Positions 43,604 to 55,700 of a stretch of DNA of 64,000 nucleotides are shown piece by piece. This DNA is from Archegozetes longisetosus. Lineage: Eukaryota; Arthropoda; Arachnida; Sarcoptiformes; Trhypochthoniidae. The stretch's first letter is position 1. The number at the start of each line of letters is the position of its first letter. The translations under genes and the position numbers were made by a program. The DNA lies in NCBI GenBank assembly GCA_018873245.2, contig JAEMBT020000023.1, positions 62,001 through 126,000 on the forward strand, in the 5' to 3' direction. Under the pieces are notes generated by a model. That model ran no database searches. It had not been told where the DNA came from and saw nothing but the letters and a program-made list of their open reading frames with translations.

Positions 43604-44758
43604 ATGGCATTTACGAAATGTAATCAAAACTCTATATTCTCTGCCGACAATTATAACTTAACAAACGATACTATTAATCAAAAGTTTCAGGATTCGTTGA
43701 AATCAATTAAACCGGAAAATTTTACAAAAAGTTTATTTGGTTCAAAAAATTTCAACGAAACTTATATATTTAAAAAAGTATCCGAACATTATTATATGAG
43801 AAGAGTATATGACATGATAGAGAAAAACCCGGAAATTAAGAATATAATTCGTGACTGTGTATTTTTAACGACGATATATTTGACGATCTTCGAAAGTGCT
43901 CGAGTAATTTTATTCAGTCAGACAATTTCCTCAAGATTCTAAAAATTTGTGACTGTTTCCAGGACTTTAAGTTTCAAGCGAGATTCTTTTATTCAACAAT
44001 AAACTTTATTAAAATATTTTTTAAGTATATTTTCAACGTAAAGTGTCTATCGAGTGTAAACGAATTGGACGAAGATACGATTAGAGACTATGAATCAGAA
44101 ATCACCTTATATCTAATTGAAAACTTTAGATATAAAAATTCCAACGATGGTTTCAATACGGTACATGTTAACAGACCTCCAAGACTCATGTCCCCAATAT
44201 TTAAGATATTGGTTAAAGAAGTGATGCCACTATTACAAATCTATATAAGCGAAAACTTTTCCAACTTTGAAAATATTAAACCTGATAATTGTTCAAGAAT
44301 TTTGGAAATAAATAAATTGAAAAGAGATTTCGAAGATTTAAAAGATGAATTTGAAATACAAAGTTATTGCAAGAAGCAACGAAAACTATACTAGTAATGA
44401 GAAAAGTATCAAAACAATTTGCGAAGCATGTTTTAACTTGGAATTCAAAAAGTGTAGTATTGTAATTTTTAACGCCCAAATGAAGAAGTTTAGTTTCGAA
44501 ATTGACTTGTTAAACGAAGAAAATAGGATTGCAATTGAATGCCAGGGTCCGCATCATTACAATGACAATTTGTCGCATTCACTATTTCAGCTAAGTAAAA
44601 TCTTTTACCTAACATTAATTGGTTTCAAGTTTATTGCTGTTCCCTTTTATCGATTAGACAATGTTTACAATGAAATTGATCGTTCAAATAAAAATGTTAG
44701 AAACTTATTTGATTTAGGAAAATACTTCCAGAAACTATTAAAAAATAGATTAGATTAA
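43604..44758 (+). CDS. PD-(D/E)XK-type nuclease-like protein, two frameshifts
   Basis: Frames 43604-43942, the frame-1 stretch 43850-44394, and 44345-44758 are continuous with two shifts, for about 380 residues. The C-terminal 130 residues contain FEIDLLNEENRIAIECQGPHHY, the E...D...ExQGPxHY pattern of PD-(D/E)XK nucleases related to very-short-patch-repair and RAP-type folds. The N-terminal 250 residues are unrecognised and helical. A role in DNA or RNA processing is inferred. It converges on the next gene with stops sharing TTAA (44755-44758). Confidence 0.7.
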
Positions 44759-46077
44759 CTTGTTGTACTTCCGATTATTTTCTTTTTCATTTGAGGTCCA
44801 TTTCCAGTATATTGGAACTGGATTGTGACTCCTTCGAATCCCATTCTATCTTTAATACCTGCATCGTCATTTGCTCTTTGAGCTTCCAAGTCCGTTTCGG
44901 TATACTTGTCAAAGTCTGTGATTATGAGCTTAGGGTCTAGATGGTTATTTAGTATTGATTGGAATTTTATTGGATTAGACATTGCAAAGAGTACTAGTGG
45001 ATTTCCGTTTGTAATTTCTGTTCTGCTAATTATTCCAACTCCTTTTCGAATTTCAATATTTGGAACTACCGACACTGTAAACGTATTGGCATTTTCGTCT
45101 GTAAATTCATTACTCTTTAACGAGTCGATAAATATTAGCTTATAAAATGGTAGCAAGTCTTTAAAGTCTACATTAACCCATTCCGTTTCTGCTTTAATTG
45201 CTAAAGTAGTACTATCGACCACATTCTGGCGTATAAAGACTTTGGATTGAGTCTCATTTAGCTTTTTTCGGAAAAAACTTTTTTCTATACTATTTTCAAT
45301 TGAGTTTAGAGCCAGCTTCAATAGTGAAATTATCGGATATTTTAGTTCTGTCAGAGTTTTATAGTCAACCAAGAGCGAACACATTAGCAACAGTCTATAA
45401 TGTAAAATATTATTCAACTGCAGATTTTGATTCGTCACATCTAGTTCACATCTTCTGTCTTGAAGTTTCGTTAGCAAGTCGTGAAGTGTTTGACGAAATA
45501 TTGGGTTTAATTTATACTTTTTTAGATTTAAAGTGTTTACAATATTTTTGTCCGGAACCTTAAATTCACTACCTTCAAAAGTTATGAAATCTGTTAGTTC
45601 TTCAAACAAAGTTAGTAACAGGTCTCGATCTGGAATTAGGACACAGTTTTCCTCTACTGTGTTTCCATGCGGTAGTGTAAGATAAGGGCCGTATATATAA
45701 GTAAATTTTTCTGAAACATTTCGCTTATCATATTCTACTAGGCCCAACTTTCCTAAACACTTTGGACAAATTATTCCACACATTATCTTTGGGTTTGTTT
45801 CTACGCATTCCCAATTATTGTATTCTATATCAGAATCTATCAAGTCACTGTCCCAGAACAAGTTTTGCGAACAATTAAAGTAATTTGTAGATTCAATTCC
45901 AACAGTAGTTCCGTAAAACTGAGTACTAAAAATACAAGTCGTTTGTCTTCTTTTGCAAAATAGTTTGGGTTTAGGCTCATTTAATATATTCATATTGTTT
46001 TCATCAAAGAATTCATCCCGAAGTCCCATTGCTTGTGAAATACTTCTCAAATATCGTTTGTTTGGTGTTTTATTCAT
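44755..46077 (-). CDS. Unrecognised 440-residue protein, possible structural protein
   Basis: An intact gene from ATG 46077. Residues 95-110 hold a cysteine group (CGIICPKCLGKLG) that could bind zinc, with other cysteines upstream (CKRRQTTC, NCSQN). The middle is leucine-rich and helical; the C-terminus is beta-like and polar, ending GPQMKKKIIGSTTS. Its length, absence of membrane segments and intact state would fit a capsid or transcription-complex component, but I do not recognise the family. It starts 9 bases from a divergent plus-strand gene. Confidence 0.7.
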   Translation of the reverse strand: MNKTPNKRYLRSISQAMGLRDEFFDENNMNILNEPKPKLFCKRRQTTCIFSTQFYGTTVGIESTNYFNCSQNLFWDSDLIDSDIEYNNWECVETNPKIMCGIICPKCLGKLGLVEYDKRNVSEKFTYIYGPYLTLPHGNTVEENCVLIPDRDLLLTLFEELTDFITFEGSEFKVPDKNIVNTLNLKKYKLNPIFRQTLHDLLTKLQDRRCELDVTNQNLQLNNILHYRLLLMCSLLVDYKTLTELKYPIISLLKLALNSIENSIEKSFFRKKLNETQSKVFIRQNVVDSTTLAIKAETEWVNVDFKDLLPFYKLIFIDSLKSNEFTDENANTFTVSVVPNIEIRKGVGIISRTEITNGNPLVLFAMSNPIKFQSILNNHLDPKLIITDFDKYTETDLEAQRANDDAGIKDRMGFEGVTIQFQYTGNGPQMKKKIIGSTTS

Positions 46078-46086
46078 TTTTTAGCA

Positions 46087-46368
46087 ATGAATGTTCAAGT
46101 TGAAAAACACTTTTCCAACTCTGATAGATTATTGGCAAGAAATATTAACCAGTTGATTCAAGCTGAATTAGGTATATATAATTATGAGCCTGAATATTTC
46201 AATTTAAATTCCAATTGTTTTATTTTATTATGTAAGAATAAACTTTATGAAACTATAAAACTCAAACTCCAAATTGAATATTCAACTAGTAGCTCGTTTG
46301 GCGACAATTACCTGCTGGAAGTTAAAGACGCTTTTGTTCAATTAGAAACAACAAATATCCATTATTAG
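46087..46368 (+). CDS. Unrecognised 93-residue protein
   Basis: A short intact frame from ATG 46087 with hydrophobic patches but no clear membrane segment (LNSNCFILLCKNKLYETIKLKLQIEY). It is divergent from the 440-residue gene, with 9 bases between start codons, so the two promoters must overlap the genes. Confidence 0.55.
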   Translation: MNVQVEKHFSNSDRLLARNINQLIQAELGIYNYEPEYFNLNSNCFILLCKNKLYETIKLKLQIEYSTSSSFGDNYLLEVKDAFVQLETTNIHY

Positions 46369-46377
46369 AGAGACAAG

Positions 46378-46632
46378 TTGAAAATATTCTTGTTTTTTGT
46401 AAAGTTTGCCAAATACAATGATATATTTAATCTATATCACAGTATTTCAAATATCGAAGAATCGTCTGACGACATTCCCTTAATGGAAAGACGAAATAAA
46501 TTTCATAGTGACGATTTCGATGCAACATTTGAAATCCAGTCTGAGGATAATGTTGCTTCAACTGATTCCGAAGTAAACGAAGAAAATGATTGCGAAAATT
46601 TCGAAGAAATTGAAAAAGCCTTAGACTTATAG
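46378..46632 (+). CDS. Small acidic protein
   Basis: The frame opens at a TTG; the first ATG (residue 36, near 46483) would give 49 residues. The chain is very acidic (IEESSDDIPLMERR, SEDNVASTDSEVNEENDCENFEEIEKAL). It may be a frame-shifted continuation of the preceding gene or a small gene in its own right. Confidence 0.4.
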   Translation: MKIFLFFVKFAKYNDIFNLYHSISNIEESSDDIPLMERRNKFHSDDFDATFEIQSEDNVASTDSEVNEENDCENFEEIEKALDL

Positions 46633-46668
46633 AATAAACTATATTATAAAAAACTTTGTTATAAAAAA

Positions 46669-47435
46669 ATGGAAACTGTTTATATTTTTTAGCAATTATC
46701 ATTGTTATATCTGTTGTTATAATCATATATATAAACTATTTTAGAAAGTCAGATACATCTGTTAATGCTTCTATAGTAGGAGAGGAGGATAGGAATCGAC
46801 TGTTGGGTTATGCACCAGCAAGATCAACAGATTCAGATGTCCAGGCAGATTGTTGCAACATTTCAAACGGAGACTATGAAAAGCTAAAGGAGCTATCACG
46901 ACAGCAAAATGAAAGAATCAGAGAACTTCAAAATTCTATTGATGAGTACAGGAGAGAGATTAGCAATAAACAGTCTGAACTGGAATCAGTAAAAAGTTTA
47001 AATACAGGTGAGGAAGACAAAACTCAAGTTCTTGAGGATAAAATTCGCGAGCTAACAAATTCAAAACTGGTATTAACAAACCAACTTGAAGATTTGGTAA
47101 AGCAGGCAAATGGCAATTCGACACCTGTAATAAGCGATAATCATTATGAAGAAATTAAGCAAATAAACAGGCGAAACAAAAGAGAGTTAAACTCAATGAG
47201 CAAAATTTATGAGTACAACAATCAAAATAATCTTGATTTACTTAGAAAAACACAACACTTGAACGGAGAATTGAGTAACGATGTTGGCAAACTTACCAAG
47301 GCTTTAAGATCGTCACCAAACAAACCAAATAGCACAAATATTCGAAAGTTATTATCAGATATGGGATTTTCAGTTGATCCCAATAGTAAAAGTTTACAAA
47401 AAGTCTACGGAGATTATAAGATTTCTATTAATTGA
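46669..47435 (+). CDS. Membrane-anchored coiled-coil protein, one frameshift
   Basis: ATG 46669 reads seven codons to a T6 run (46685-46690), after which the next frame continues with a membrane anchor (IIIVISVVIIIYINYF) and the main frame to 47435, about 255 residues. Residues about 70-150 form a long coiled coil (KLKELSRQQNERIRELQNSI and onward, QVLEDKIRELTNS). The C-terminal part is basic and polar. It probably tethers structures inside the virion envelope or on a membrane. It precedes vp91 by 32 bases on the same strand. Confidence 0.65.
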
Positions 47436-47467
47436 ATTAATAAAAATAGCATTTAATAATATTTTCT

Positions 47468-49951
47468 ATGGGTTACTATTTAATTATAACGATTGTATAT
47501 TTTATAGTGTTTATTATAACATTCATAGTGATATATATATACTGCTTCAAGACACCAATAGAAATTGATGAGAATCAATTGTATAATCAAATTGTGGACG
47601 ACTTTATTAGAATTAAAAATTATACAGGATTAAATGATTATGTTGAAACAGGATTGTGGTTTGAATATAATAATGAACTATATCGAATAAAATTTCGGCT
47701 TATAAATACGGGCAAAAGTATTATATATATTATTGAGAAAATTGATGTAATTGGAAAACTAAACGAAAATCAGAGATGGGATTTCTATAACCAAAGAATG
47801 CTTGAAGATATTGGTCTGCCAACATCGATCGAATACTTTGAAAAGGGAATAAAGTTGACTGGCAGTAAATGGAACATTGATATTCCACTACCAGATGAAT
47901 ACTTTTTATCAACGGAAACTTTGAAAATATTGGCAGAAAGACAAGTTGTCATGATAGGAAAATTGGCGAAATTGTCAAAGCCACTTTGAATGATTTAAAT
48001 TATGCCTTCTATAGTCCAAACATTAATATAAATGCTCAGATATGGGCACAAAATATTAACTCGAGAGGTAGCAGTCCAAATGCAAACAATTTCCTAGATT
48101 GTAACACAGGTAGAATTGATATACCGAATCCAGATTTTAATGAACTATTTCTACGATGTGGAGGCAATGGGTTCGCCGAAGAACTTTTGAGATGTAGAGC
48201 GGATAGTGAGTCTTTACTTTCAAACAACTTTAACTTTGAACAATTAAGGTGTTTAGAAGTTCCAGTTTGTTTGAAAAAAGAAAACGGATATATTTTTCAA
48301 CCAGTTTATTACCCTAAAGAACGATATATTCAATGTTTTAATGGAGAAGCATTCGAGAAGGAATGCGAGAATAACTCGTACTTTGACAGAGATACTTTAA
48401 GGTGTGACAAAGAGTTCATGCTTTGACAGAAACATTGGTGACAAGTTTAGGACGACAGATCTCGTTAGCAGTTCAGCCTACTACGAATGTACCAAACAAG
48501 GTGATGAGGTTCTACCGGTGCTAAAAACATGCAATCCGGATCATTACTTTTCTGATGTGGATTCCAAATGTAAGTCCTCTTTTTGTTTGGATTTGCAAAA
48601 TCAAAAATATATCCTAACAAATATTGTTGGTATTGAAACCTACTCGACAAATGTTGGATACATTACTTGTAACACTGGCAGTGTAGAAGAGTTTGCTTTA
48701 TGCCAGGAAATTAATAATCCACCAAAAGTAATTCATGATTCTGAATACTCCAGGGAATTGCAATCTAGCTTGGAAAACAATCTGTCGTTCAATTCAATAA
48801 CAAACAACTGTGAAGATGTAAAATTTTGTGTTAATGCCAAGCTAAACAGCGGAATGATTGACAAATTTGAAGGTTTCCAAAAGTATCGGATATACAACGA
48901 TGATGAAGTGAATAAACTACTGGACAAATTTTTTGGTTTTGACTGCAACAGGAATAGGCTAATCGTTTCCACAAATCCGGCAGAATTGTATGATTACGAT
49001 GAAAAACAGTTTAGATTTAGTGAGTCAAACTTTAAATATATAAACGAATCTTATATCTTTATTAATCAGAGAGATTTTACATCGTACTTGGAACTTAGTG
49101 AAAGAACAAAAGAAATTGTCGAGAGAAAGTGTGAAGATGACAAACTGTTTAATTTTACAAACTTTGACTGTTCGGCAGCACGCGAAGATTGCTATGATTA
49201 TGCTGTAAAAAATAATATTGATAATCTGCTAAAGATTCAGTCAGAGCATGATTTGGCAAAGTTTAATAATATTATAAGTTCAAATGATCAAAAGAAATAC
49301 ACTAAATGCAATGGGATATATAATGAATATTTTGTGGACAATTTGGACATTTCAAAAGACGCAAATTTAATCAATAATAGAAAAGCAGATGTATCGAGTG
49401 AATGTAGAATGTATGGTCAGATTTACAAGCAAAGTTTATATCAATTTGCAAACCTTTCGTATTTTCCAAATAAATGGAACGAGCGTTCAAACGGCATTTG
49501 CAGAAATGTTAATAATCCCAAAGAAAATGATATTACGGTAAAGAGTCTAAATTTTGAAGAGAGTGTCGACGACGATAGTACGAATATTGATCAAATTTGG
49601 CAACTCTCTGAAAAGGGAAAGAAAATTGGCGATTCTTACCTATTTAAAGACTTTCCGTTTGGAGACCATGTCCGATACACGGGAGACAAGTCAAATCCTT
49701 TGGTAATTTGCCATCCAAGGAAAAACTTGCAAAATAGTGAAACAGTAGAATTTGTAAAGTTGGACGATATAGACGGTATGACTTACTATTATACCTGTAA
49801 GCCAAACTATTCTGACAAGTCCAAAACCTATCTTGACGACGTTGATGAAAATTCTCAATGGACTTTTGATGAACAAATTGAGGATTGGAAACTTGAAAAA
49901 ATTGACCCATCAAATGGAATTTTGTTCAATTCATTTTTCAAATTTAACTAA
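47468..49951 (+). CDS. vp91: VP91/PIF-8-like capsid and infectivity protein, two frameshifts
   Basis: Frames 47468-47989, 47899-48426 (frame 1) and 48404-49951 overlap and together give about 820 residues, the usual VP91 size. Residues 5-27 form the N-terminal anchor. The middle has two peritrophin-A/CBM14-like cysteine groups: YIQCFNGEAFEKEC...CD (about 48330-48410) and YYECTKQG...CNPDHYFSDVDSKC (about 48480-48575), the chitin-binding signature of this family, followed by further CNTG and NCED cysteines. VP91/PIF-8 is part of the oral-infectivity complex and is needed for nucleocapsid assembly. The shifts lie at 47940-47980 and near 48410. Confidence 0.85.
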
Positions 49952-50854
49952 TCTGAGGTACATCTTTGTCATAGTAGAGTCTATGGGGCAATTGTTTCAA
50001 TATTATTGAGTAGAATTTCATAATTCTTTCTCCAAAATATTTCAACGAATTGTAACTTGTATCAAACTTATCGTCGACCGAATATTGGTTAAAAAAATCG
50101 GAATACTGATTCATTTCAAACATTGTCATTGTTCTTTTGCGCAGTGCATCGAGAATTAACTCATTCAACTCGTTATCTGTCATATACTTTGTACTTGCTT
50201 GACACACATTTTCCTTAATAAAATAGTCTCCATTACTTTGACTTGTGTTACTTGTTAAAGGTGTTTTGGTAAGAATCTTTTGAAATATTTTCATATTAAA
50301 GTTTGGAGTTGAACAGTCATCATTTTTCGTATAGTCACTATTACAATCGTTGTTCACTTGTGCTTCACACGGATCGCAAATTGTGATTTTTCTATTATCA
50401 CTATTGTTGCAGTCGGTATCGCAAAGTTTGTTGGTTTTTTCAAACAGTCTTTTTGCCACAGCCATCAAGAAATCGATAATTTCGAAAAAGTCATAGAGCT
50501 CGTAATCTTTAAAGAACTCACATAGCGATCGAATAGTTTGCTGATCAAAAAGTTTGACTTTTGATTATAACAAGCCTCAGATCGAGCTTCCTCTAGGTTC
50601 TTTATAAATTCTCTGATAATTTTGCAAATCTTTAGACAAGATTTTCTCTGTTTAAAGTTACTTTGCTTTTCAATATATATCGCAAATATCAGTGCATCGC
50701 GTTCTGTTATCAGTTTTTTATAATCCAAAACTTTTTGATCTCTGTATGTGTTACGATAGTTCTCTATAAAACATTTGAGAATACGACAAACTGCACCATT
50801 GTCAACTTCGCTGTCCACTATATCACATCTGTCCGGACAAAGTGAAAAGCTCAT
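49944..50854 (-). CDS. Unrecognised cysteine-containing protein, one frameshift
   Basis: Frames 50465-50854 and 49944-50468 are one gene of about 300 residues; the second frame is open upstream to about 50525, where the shift occurs. A central stretch holds nine cysteines (CDTDCNNS, CDPC, DCNSDY, DDC), potentially zinc-binding or disulfide-bonded. The C-terminal 80 residues are helical. It converges on vp91 with the two stops overlapping in TTAACTAA. Its ATG lies one base from the divergent plus-strand ATG. Confidence 0.65.
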
Positions 50855-50855
50855 T

Positions 50856-51958
50856 ATGAAGTACTATATTAAAAGTAGAATCAACAAATTATACACAACA
50901 GAATTACTAGAGAGGAAATTGCGTAACGATCCCAGTTCAATTGCCAAAATAATTTGTTTTATTGACGAAAATTCTCTAGATTTATTTAATCAAAATATCA
51001 AAAGTTTCCCTTCGCAACAACCGACTTTGGAAGTGAAAATTCAAATTTGATTGAAATTGATCAGGTTGTATTATTTTTCAAGTCGTATTTCGAAAATTTG
51101 AAAACACCTTTACTCGAGTATGAAGTTTGCAAAATTCTCGGATATCATGGGTTTTTTGGTCCAATCAACGAGGCTTATGATTGTTATATTTATTGCATTA
51201 ATCGGGCACTACCGTTTGAAGATATTTCGATAAATTTTGACTCAATGCACAGAAAATATCTATTCGATCTAACAAAAATTGTATATGAAGTTCTCGAAAA
51301 GATGCTCGAGTCCAGTAAATCGAGTAAATTTAGCATTTCCGACTCAAAAACATTCAATGAAAACTTTTTCCTGATACCAGCGATAATTATTCAAATACTA
51401 TTCGTACTCTTGGATGAGTGTAAAACCGAAGGAAATTTGACAACGTTCAAGAATGCATTTATGAGCAAAATTAAGAACATTGACGAGCATATAAAGAATT
51501 TGAAAACTACTTTGGACAGTTTAGCTTCTAAAGCGTTAAAAAAGGAAAATGTTAGACAGTTGATTACCATCATTGCAAAATTGTCATTAATGGAAATTGT
51601 CAAGGAATGTGAAGAAAATTTTGACTATTATCACTTGTTGGCTTGTGACATTTCCGAGTTGATTTGTTTCTTCAAATGGTTAATTGGCTTTATTGAAAAG
51701 TCTAATGCGATCATCACGAAGCTTATCAACAAAATACCTGCGAATAATATTCCGCAAAATACTTCTAAAAAAGAACCAAAGGAAAGCAAGGATAATAAGG
51801 ACAAGGAAGAAAAGAAAAGAAAGCATAAACCAGAAGAAGAACCAGCAGAGAAACCTGAATTGAAAAAGAAAATGCCAGAAAAGACGGCAACAAAAGAATC
51901 CAAGAAAGCCAAATCGGAAAATGTCGCTGTACAGCCTCTAACATCTGTTGTTGGTTGA
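50856..51958 (+). CDS. Unrecognised protein with lysine/glutamate-rich tail, one frameshift
   Basis: ATG 50856 starts a frame that ends at 51050; the next frame (open from about 51005, to 51958) continues it, giving about 365 residues. The body is helical and leucine/isoleucine-rich. Residues from about 295 form a low-complexity KE tail (SKKEPKESKDNKDKEEKKRK and onward), typical of nuclear scaffold or DNA-associated proteins. Only one base (T 50855) separates its ATG from the divergent gene's ATG. Confidence 0.65.
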
Positions 51959-51959
51959 C

Positions 51960-52154
51960 ATGGAAAACAGCAACATATTTTCCGAATTGAATGAGTTAAA
52001 TAAATTAAGCCAGGGTAACAGTCATGACAATGGCAATAATTGGGATATATTTATTAACGGAATGAATATAGATATTGGTAATAATATTGGTAGTAATAAA
52101 CACGATGAAAAAGAATTGAACGAAGCTATACTAAATATAAATAATGTCTACTAA
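51960..52154 (+). CDS. Small Asn-rich protein
   Basis: ATG 51960 lies one base after the previous TGA. The product has 64 residues, mostly Asn, Gly, Ile and acidic residues (MENSNIFSELNELNKLSQGN), with no hydrophobic segment. It overlaps the next ATG (52144). Confidence 0.5.
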   Translation: MENSNIFSELNELNKLSQGNSHDNGNNWDIFINGMNIDIGNNIGSNKHDEKELNEAILNINNVY

Positions 52155-52332
52155 AGAAAGTAGAGTAAAATTTGACAAAATTGTTGTTATATATTATTAT
52201 AAACAGGTGAATGAATTAGAAAATAAAGAATATGATCAAAATTGGCAATTTGTTGCTTTAGACAGATTTAGATTTAGCGAGAGAGTAAGAAAGTTTGAAC
52301 AACAATTTCAAAGTGTTGCAAAACGTTCATGA
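52144..52332 (+). CDS. Small basic protein
   Basis: A 62-residue protein (ATG 52144) with a beta-like core (VKFDKIVVIYYYKQV) and a basic C-terminus (RFSERVRKFEQQFQSVAKRS). Its TGA shares the palindrome TCATGA (52327-52332) with the stop of the convergent BED-finger gene. Unrecognised. Confidence 0.5.
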   Translation: MSTKESRVKFDKIVVIYYYKQVNELENKEYDQNWQFVALDRFRFSERVRKFEQQFQSVAKRS

Positions 52333-52740
52333 CTCGTTCATCTTACTCGAATCCCTTACTCTCTTTGGACCTTCTATTATGTAACAATTATAGTTCTGAT
52401 CTTTATCCAAGTTTTGACATTTGCAATATTTCTTTTCAATATCAATTTTACAATGGTTGTCTCGAATATGTTCAAACAGTTTCCAATAATTTGATCCTGG
52501 ATAATCAAACTCTTCCTCACAATAGTTACATTTCATAACTTTGCCAACATAATCAACAATATAGTCATCATTTTGTCGGATACATTTCATCTTGTCCATT
52601 TTTTCGGCTAAATCGTTGATAATGTTAGCTTCTCGAATGATGTAAGCCTTGGCGTTGTCATCTAAACAAAAAAAGTATCCTAGCCATTCAAAGTAACCTA
52701 AAAATTCTTTTATAATTAACTTATTCTTGTTATTGTTCAT
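52327..52740 (-). CDS. BED-like zinc-finger protein
   Basis: A 137-residue protein from ATG 52740, which overlaps the DNA polymerase stop as ATGA. Residues 70-98 show C-x2-C (MKCNYCEEEFDYPG) followed by H-x4-H (LFEHIRDNHC), the BED-finger arrangement found in chromatin and transposase proteins. A second cysteine cluster (KYCKCQN) follows. DNA binding is likely. Translational coupling with the polymerase is suggested by the overlap. Confidence 0.7.
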   Translation of the reverse strand: MNNNKNKLIIKEFLGYFEWLGYFFCLDDNAKAYIIREANIINDLAEKMDKMKCIRQNDDYIVDYVGKVMKCNYCEEEFDYPGSNYWKLFEHIRDNHCKIDIEKKYCKCQNLDKDQNYNCYIIEGPKRVRDSSKMNES

Positions 52741-55700
52741 AATGTAAAATATTTTACAGGAATTTTTTGATTATAACAGGTTAGATTGTCTGTCTTTTGA
52801 ATATTATAGATATTTCTCTTTCGAATAATTTCGGTTCTAAGTACAGAGTGTACTTCTCTTGTACGAATAAACTTTACCAAGAAATTATTTGTTAAAGGAA
52901 ACAGACATAAATTCTTATTTCTATTTATTATACAATCGTTGAAGATTTTTGCCAGGACAACGCTTATTGACTTTAGCGAATCTTCGACCGAAATCATGTG
53001 TCTGTCTGGATCAAACTCGTTGAGAAGAATTGGATTTATGGCCTTTTCTAGTTTAGCATTTCTGACTTTGGCAGACTTTTCAAATGGGTTTAATATAGGC
53101 TTAAATATCATGATATTCAAGAACTCTACTGGAATGCCTTTCTCAATTTCAATGTTTTCTCTTTCCATTCGTTCAACAAGTCTCTTGATTGGACTGTTCG
53201 TACTCGAATATTCGATTAAAGGCTTAAACTTGTTTTTAGTAACAATATGACTGGGCTTATGTCTGTTTAGTGAATTTAGACAATCAAATGTCAGACTCAA
53301 TAGCTTGTAGAGTAGAAACAGTTCAAATGGGTATTGATAACTGTCACAAGACGATTTCAGGTGACTATTCAATCTTATAATGTCCTCTTGATTGAAACAG
53401 GAACATTTGCCTTTTTCTCGACAAGAATATGTATTCCAATTGAAACAAATCTCGTTTTTGATTGCTTCGCTCGAATAACACTGGCAACAATTTGAGACTA
53501 CTTTTGAAAACTGATTCACCAGAAATGTCTGTTTGAAACGATGAAATATAACAATGCTTTCGATCCACAATTTAATAATTTCCAATTTCAGTCTGGGTGC
53601 TCTCTTTTCAAATCCTTTAAGAACAAAGTTATACCTAATGTTGAACATGTTGGAATTTGCGACATCAGGCGACAAGTGAAATATCTTGATAAATTTTTTT
53701 CTCTTTATAAATATAATTTCGCGAATTTCTTCTTCAATAGGAAAGTCAATCCAAGGAAATGTGGATTTTAGATTTTCGTTAACTTTATTCATAAAAAACT
53801 TTCCGTCCAAATGGTTTGGTATTACTTGATAGGAACTATCTGTGTCATTATAGGCATTAAATGCCTTTCGATATTCGGGATATTTACATTTAACATTGTT
53901 CACTTCAATTGCAGCCTGAATTAAAAGGTTCTTGGCCATAAACGTAATCATTACGGCTATAATTTTCGTAAAGAATGGACTATGTTCACAGCCACAAGAC
54001 CCGTAAAAGGAATTCAATGCCAGTTTCAGGTTCAGATCTTGTGACTGTAGATTTAGCATCGCAACATTCAACCTGCTAAGCTCAAAATCTTTATCGTCAA
54101 ATTGATTTTCCGAAATTAGTTTTCTTTGCAGTTCATTATAGACTTTACGGGTGGCTGCTAGCTTGTTCTTAATCTCCAGTCTCTTATTCAAAAGGGTTGA
54201 AAAATATGTTGCAATCTCTGTTGGATATTGAAATATTACAAAAATATATAATCGTTTTCTGTAATTTTAGCAAACAGATTCAGACCATTGTCAATATTGT
54301 TTGACATTGTATTTTTGTCATGTCTTCGATAGGGAAATACTAAAATTTTTGATTTCCTAAAATCTTGGTAATAAGTTGGAATGTCGTCTAAAGACTGTTC
54401 ACATTTGTTGAGCATTGAAATCAGGTCATTTCTCGACACTAGTCTAATGGCATTATACGAACCATTGAACAATATTCCAATAACTGGATACAAACTTGCG
54501 AAATCCGAAGAAACGATTGACGTATCCAGATCATTAATTCCTTCATATTCACAACTGTTAATTGCACCGGGATATTTGAATTTACCATTTTTCACAGTAG
54601 CATCGCCGATTGCATGAAACAGGTCGACTTCATAGATGTACGACTTTTTATCGGGTCGATAGATTTTCTTTGAACACGAACGAACATCTACGCTCAAGAA
54701 AGTTAAATCATCCATTTGTACAGTATTTTGTTTGGCCATATCATCAAAATTGAAAATTATTCCTGTTTGAAAGGTAACAGTTTTTGGGAAGCATTCCTTG
54801 TGTCGATTATTCCATCCACGAAATAAGATTTCATAGGGATTTTTTAACAGAAAGTTACTAGAATCTTTGAGTTTGAAAAATAGGCCAATTGTGTTAACTA
54901 ATGATTGTGTCAGCCATGAATCCAGTAAGGGGTAGGCAAGATTTTCAACAAATGTCGAAAATATTTCATAATTTATATGGTCATTATGTGGCAAAATGTA
55001 ATTGACAAATTTTTGTCTGTTTAGCGTATACCAGCATTTTCCATATTCAATGTTGACAGCATTCTTGTACCATAACGATTGATACATGTGATGCATGGAA
55101 AATATGTCAATCTTATACTGTTCAATTTGAAGCATTTTCTTTCCAAGATATTCCAACTTGAAGCTGTCAGAAAACGGGTAAAAAAATTTGAAAATATTTA
55201 GCGAATCAACAACACTGAGGTTATAAGTCAGATTTCCACATTTTCTCGATATTGAGACAATCTCATTTTGTCCTTCGCTGTCAATATGGAACACGGAATC
55301 GGCATATTCACTCAAATCGAGCCACTTTAGTCTTAGATAGAATGCACTCAAGTCAAAATTTATCACATTATGACCAATCAGGTAATATAGGTTTGCAACT
55401 TCATTTTGAATGTAGTGGATAAACTTCATAATCATTTCCATAAGTATGAACCAAAGAGTTTCTCAATCATAGTACTTCTCTTGCTGACTAAAAACTTTAA
55501 AATTTTTCCCTTCAATTTTTGTTGATCAACTGTGAATTGGTTATTGTTCATAGTTGGCAGATTTACAGCAAAAATGTTTAGCTTACAAGTTTCAAAATCA
55601 ATAATTCCCGTCGTATCATTCAGGATACCATCTATTGAAGCAATTGAAACAATTCTATGCAACGGAGAGTTTCCGTTTGGTATATTCTTGCCCTCCAGTG

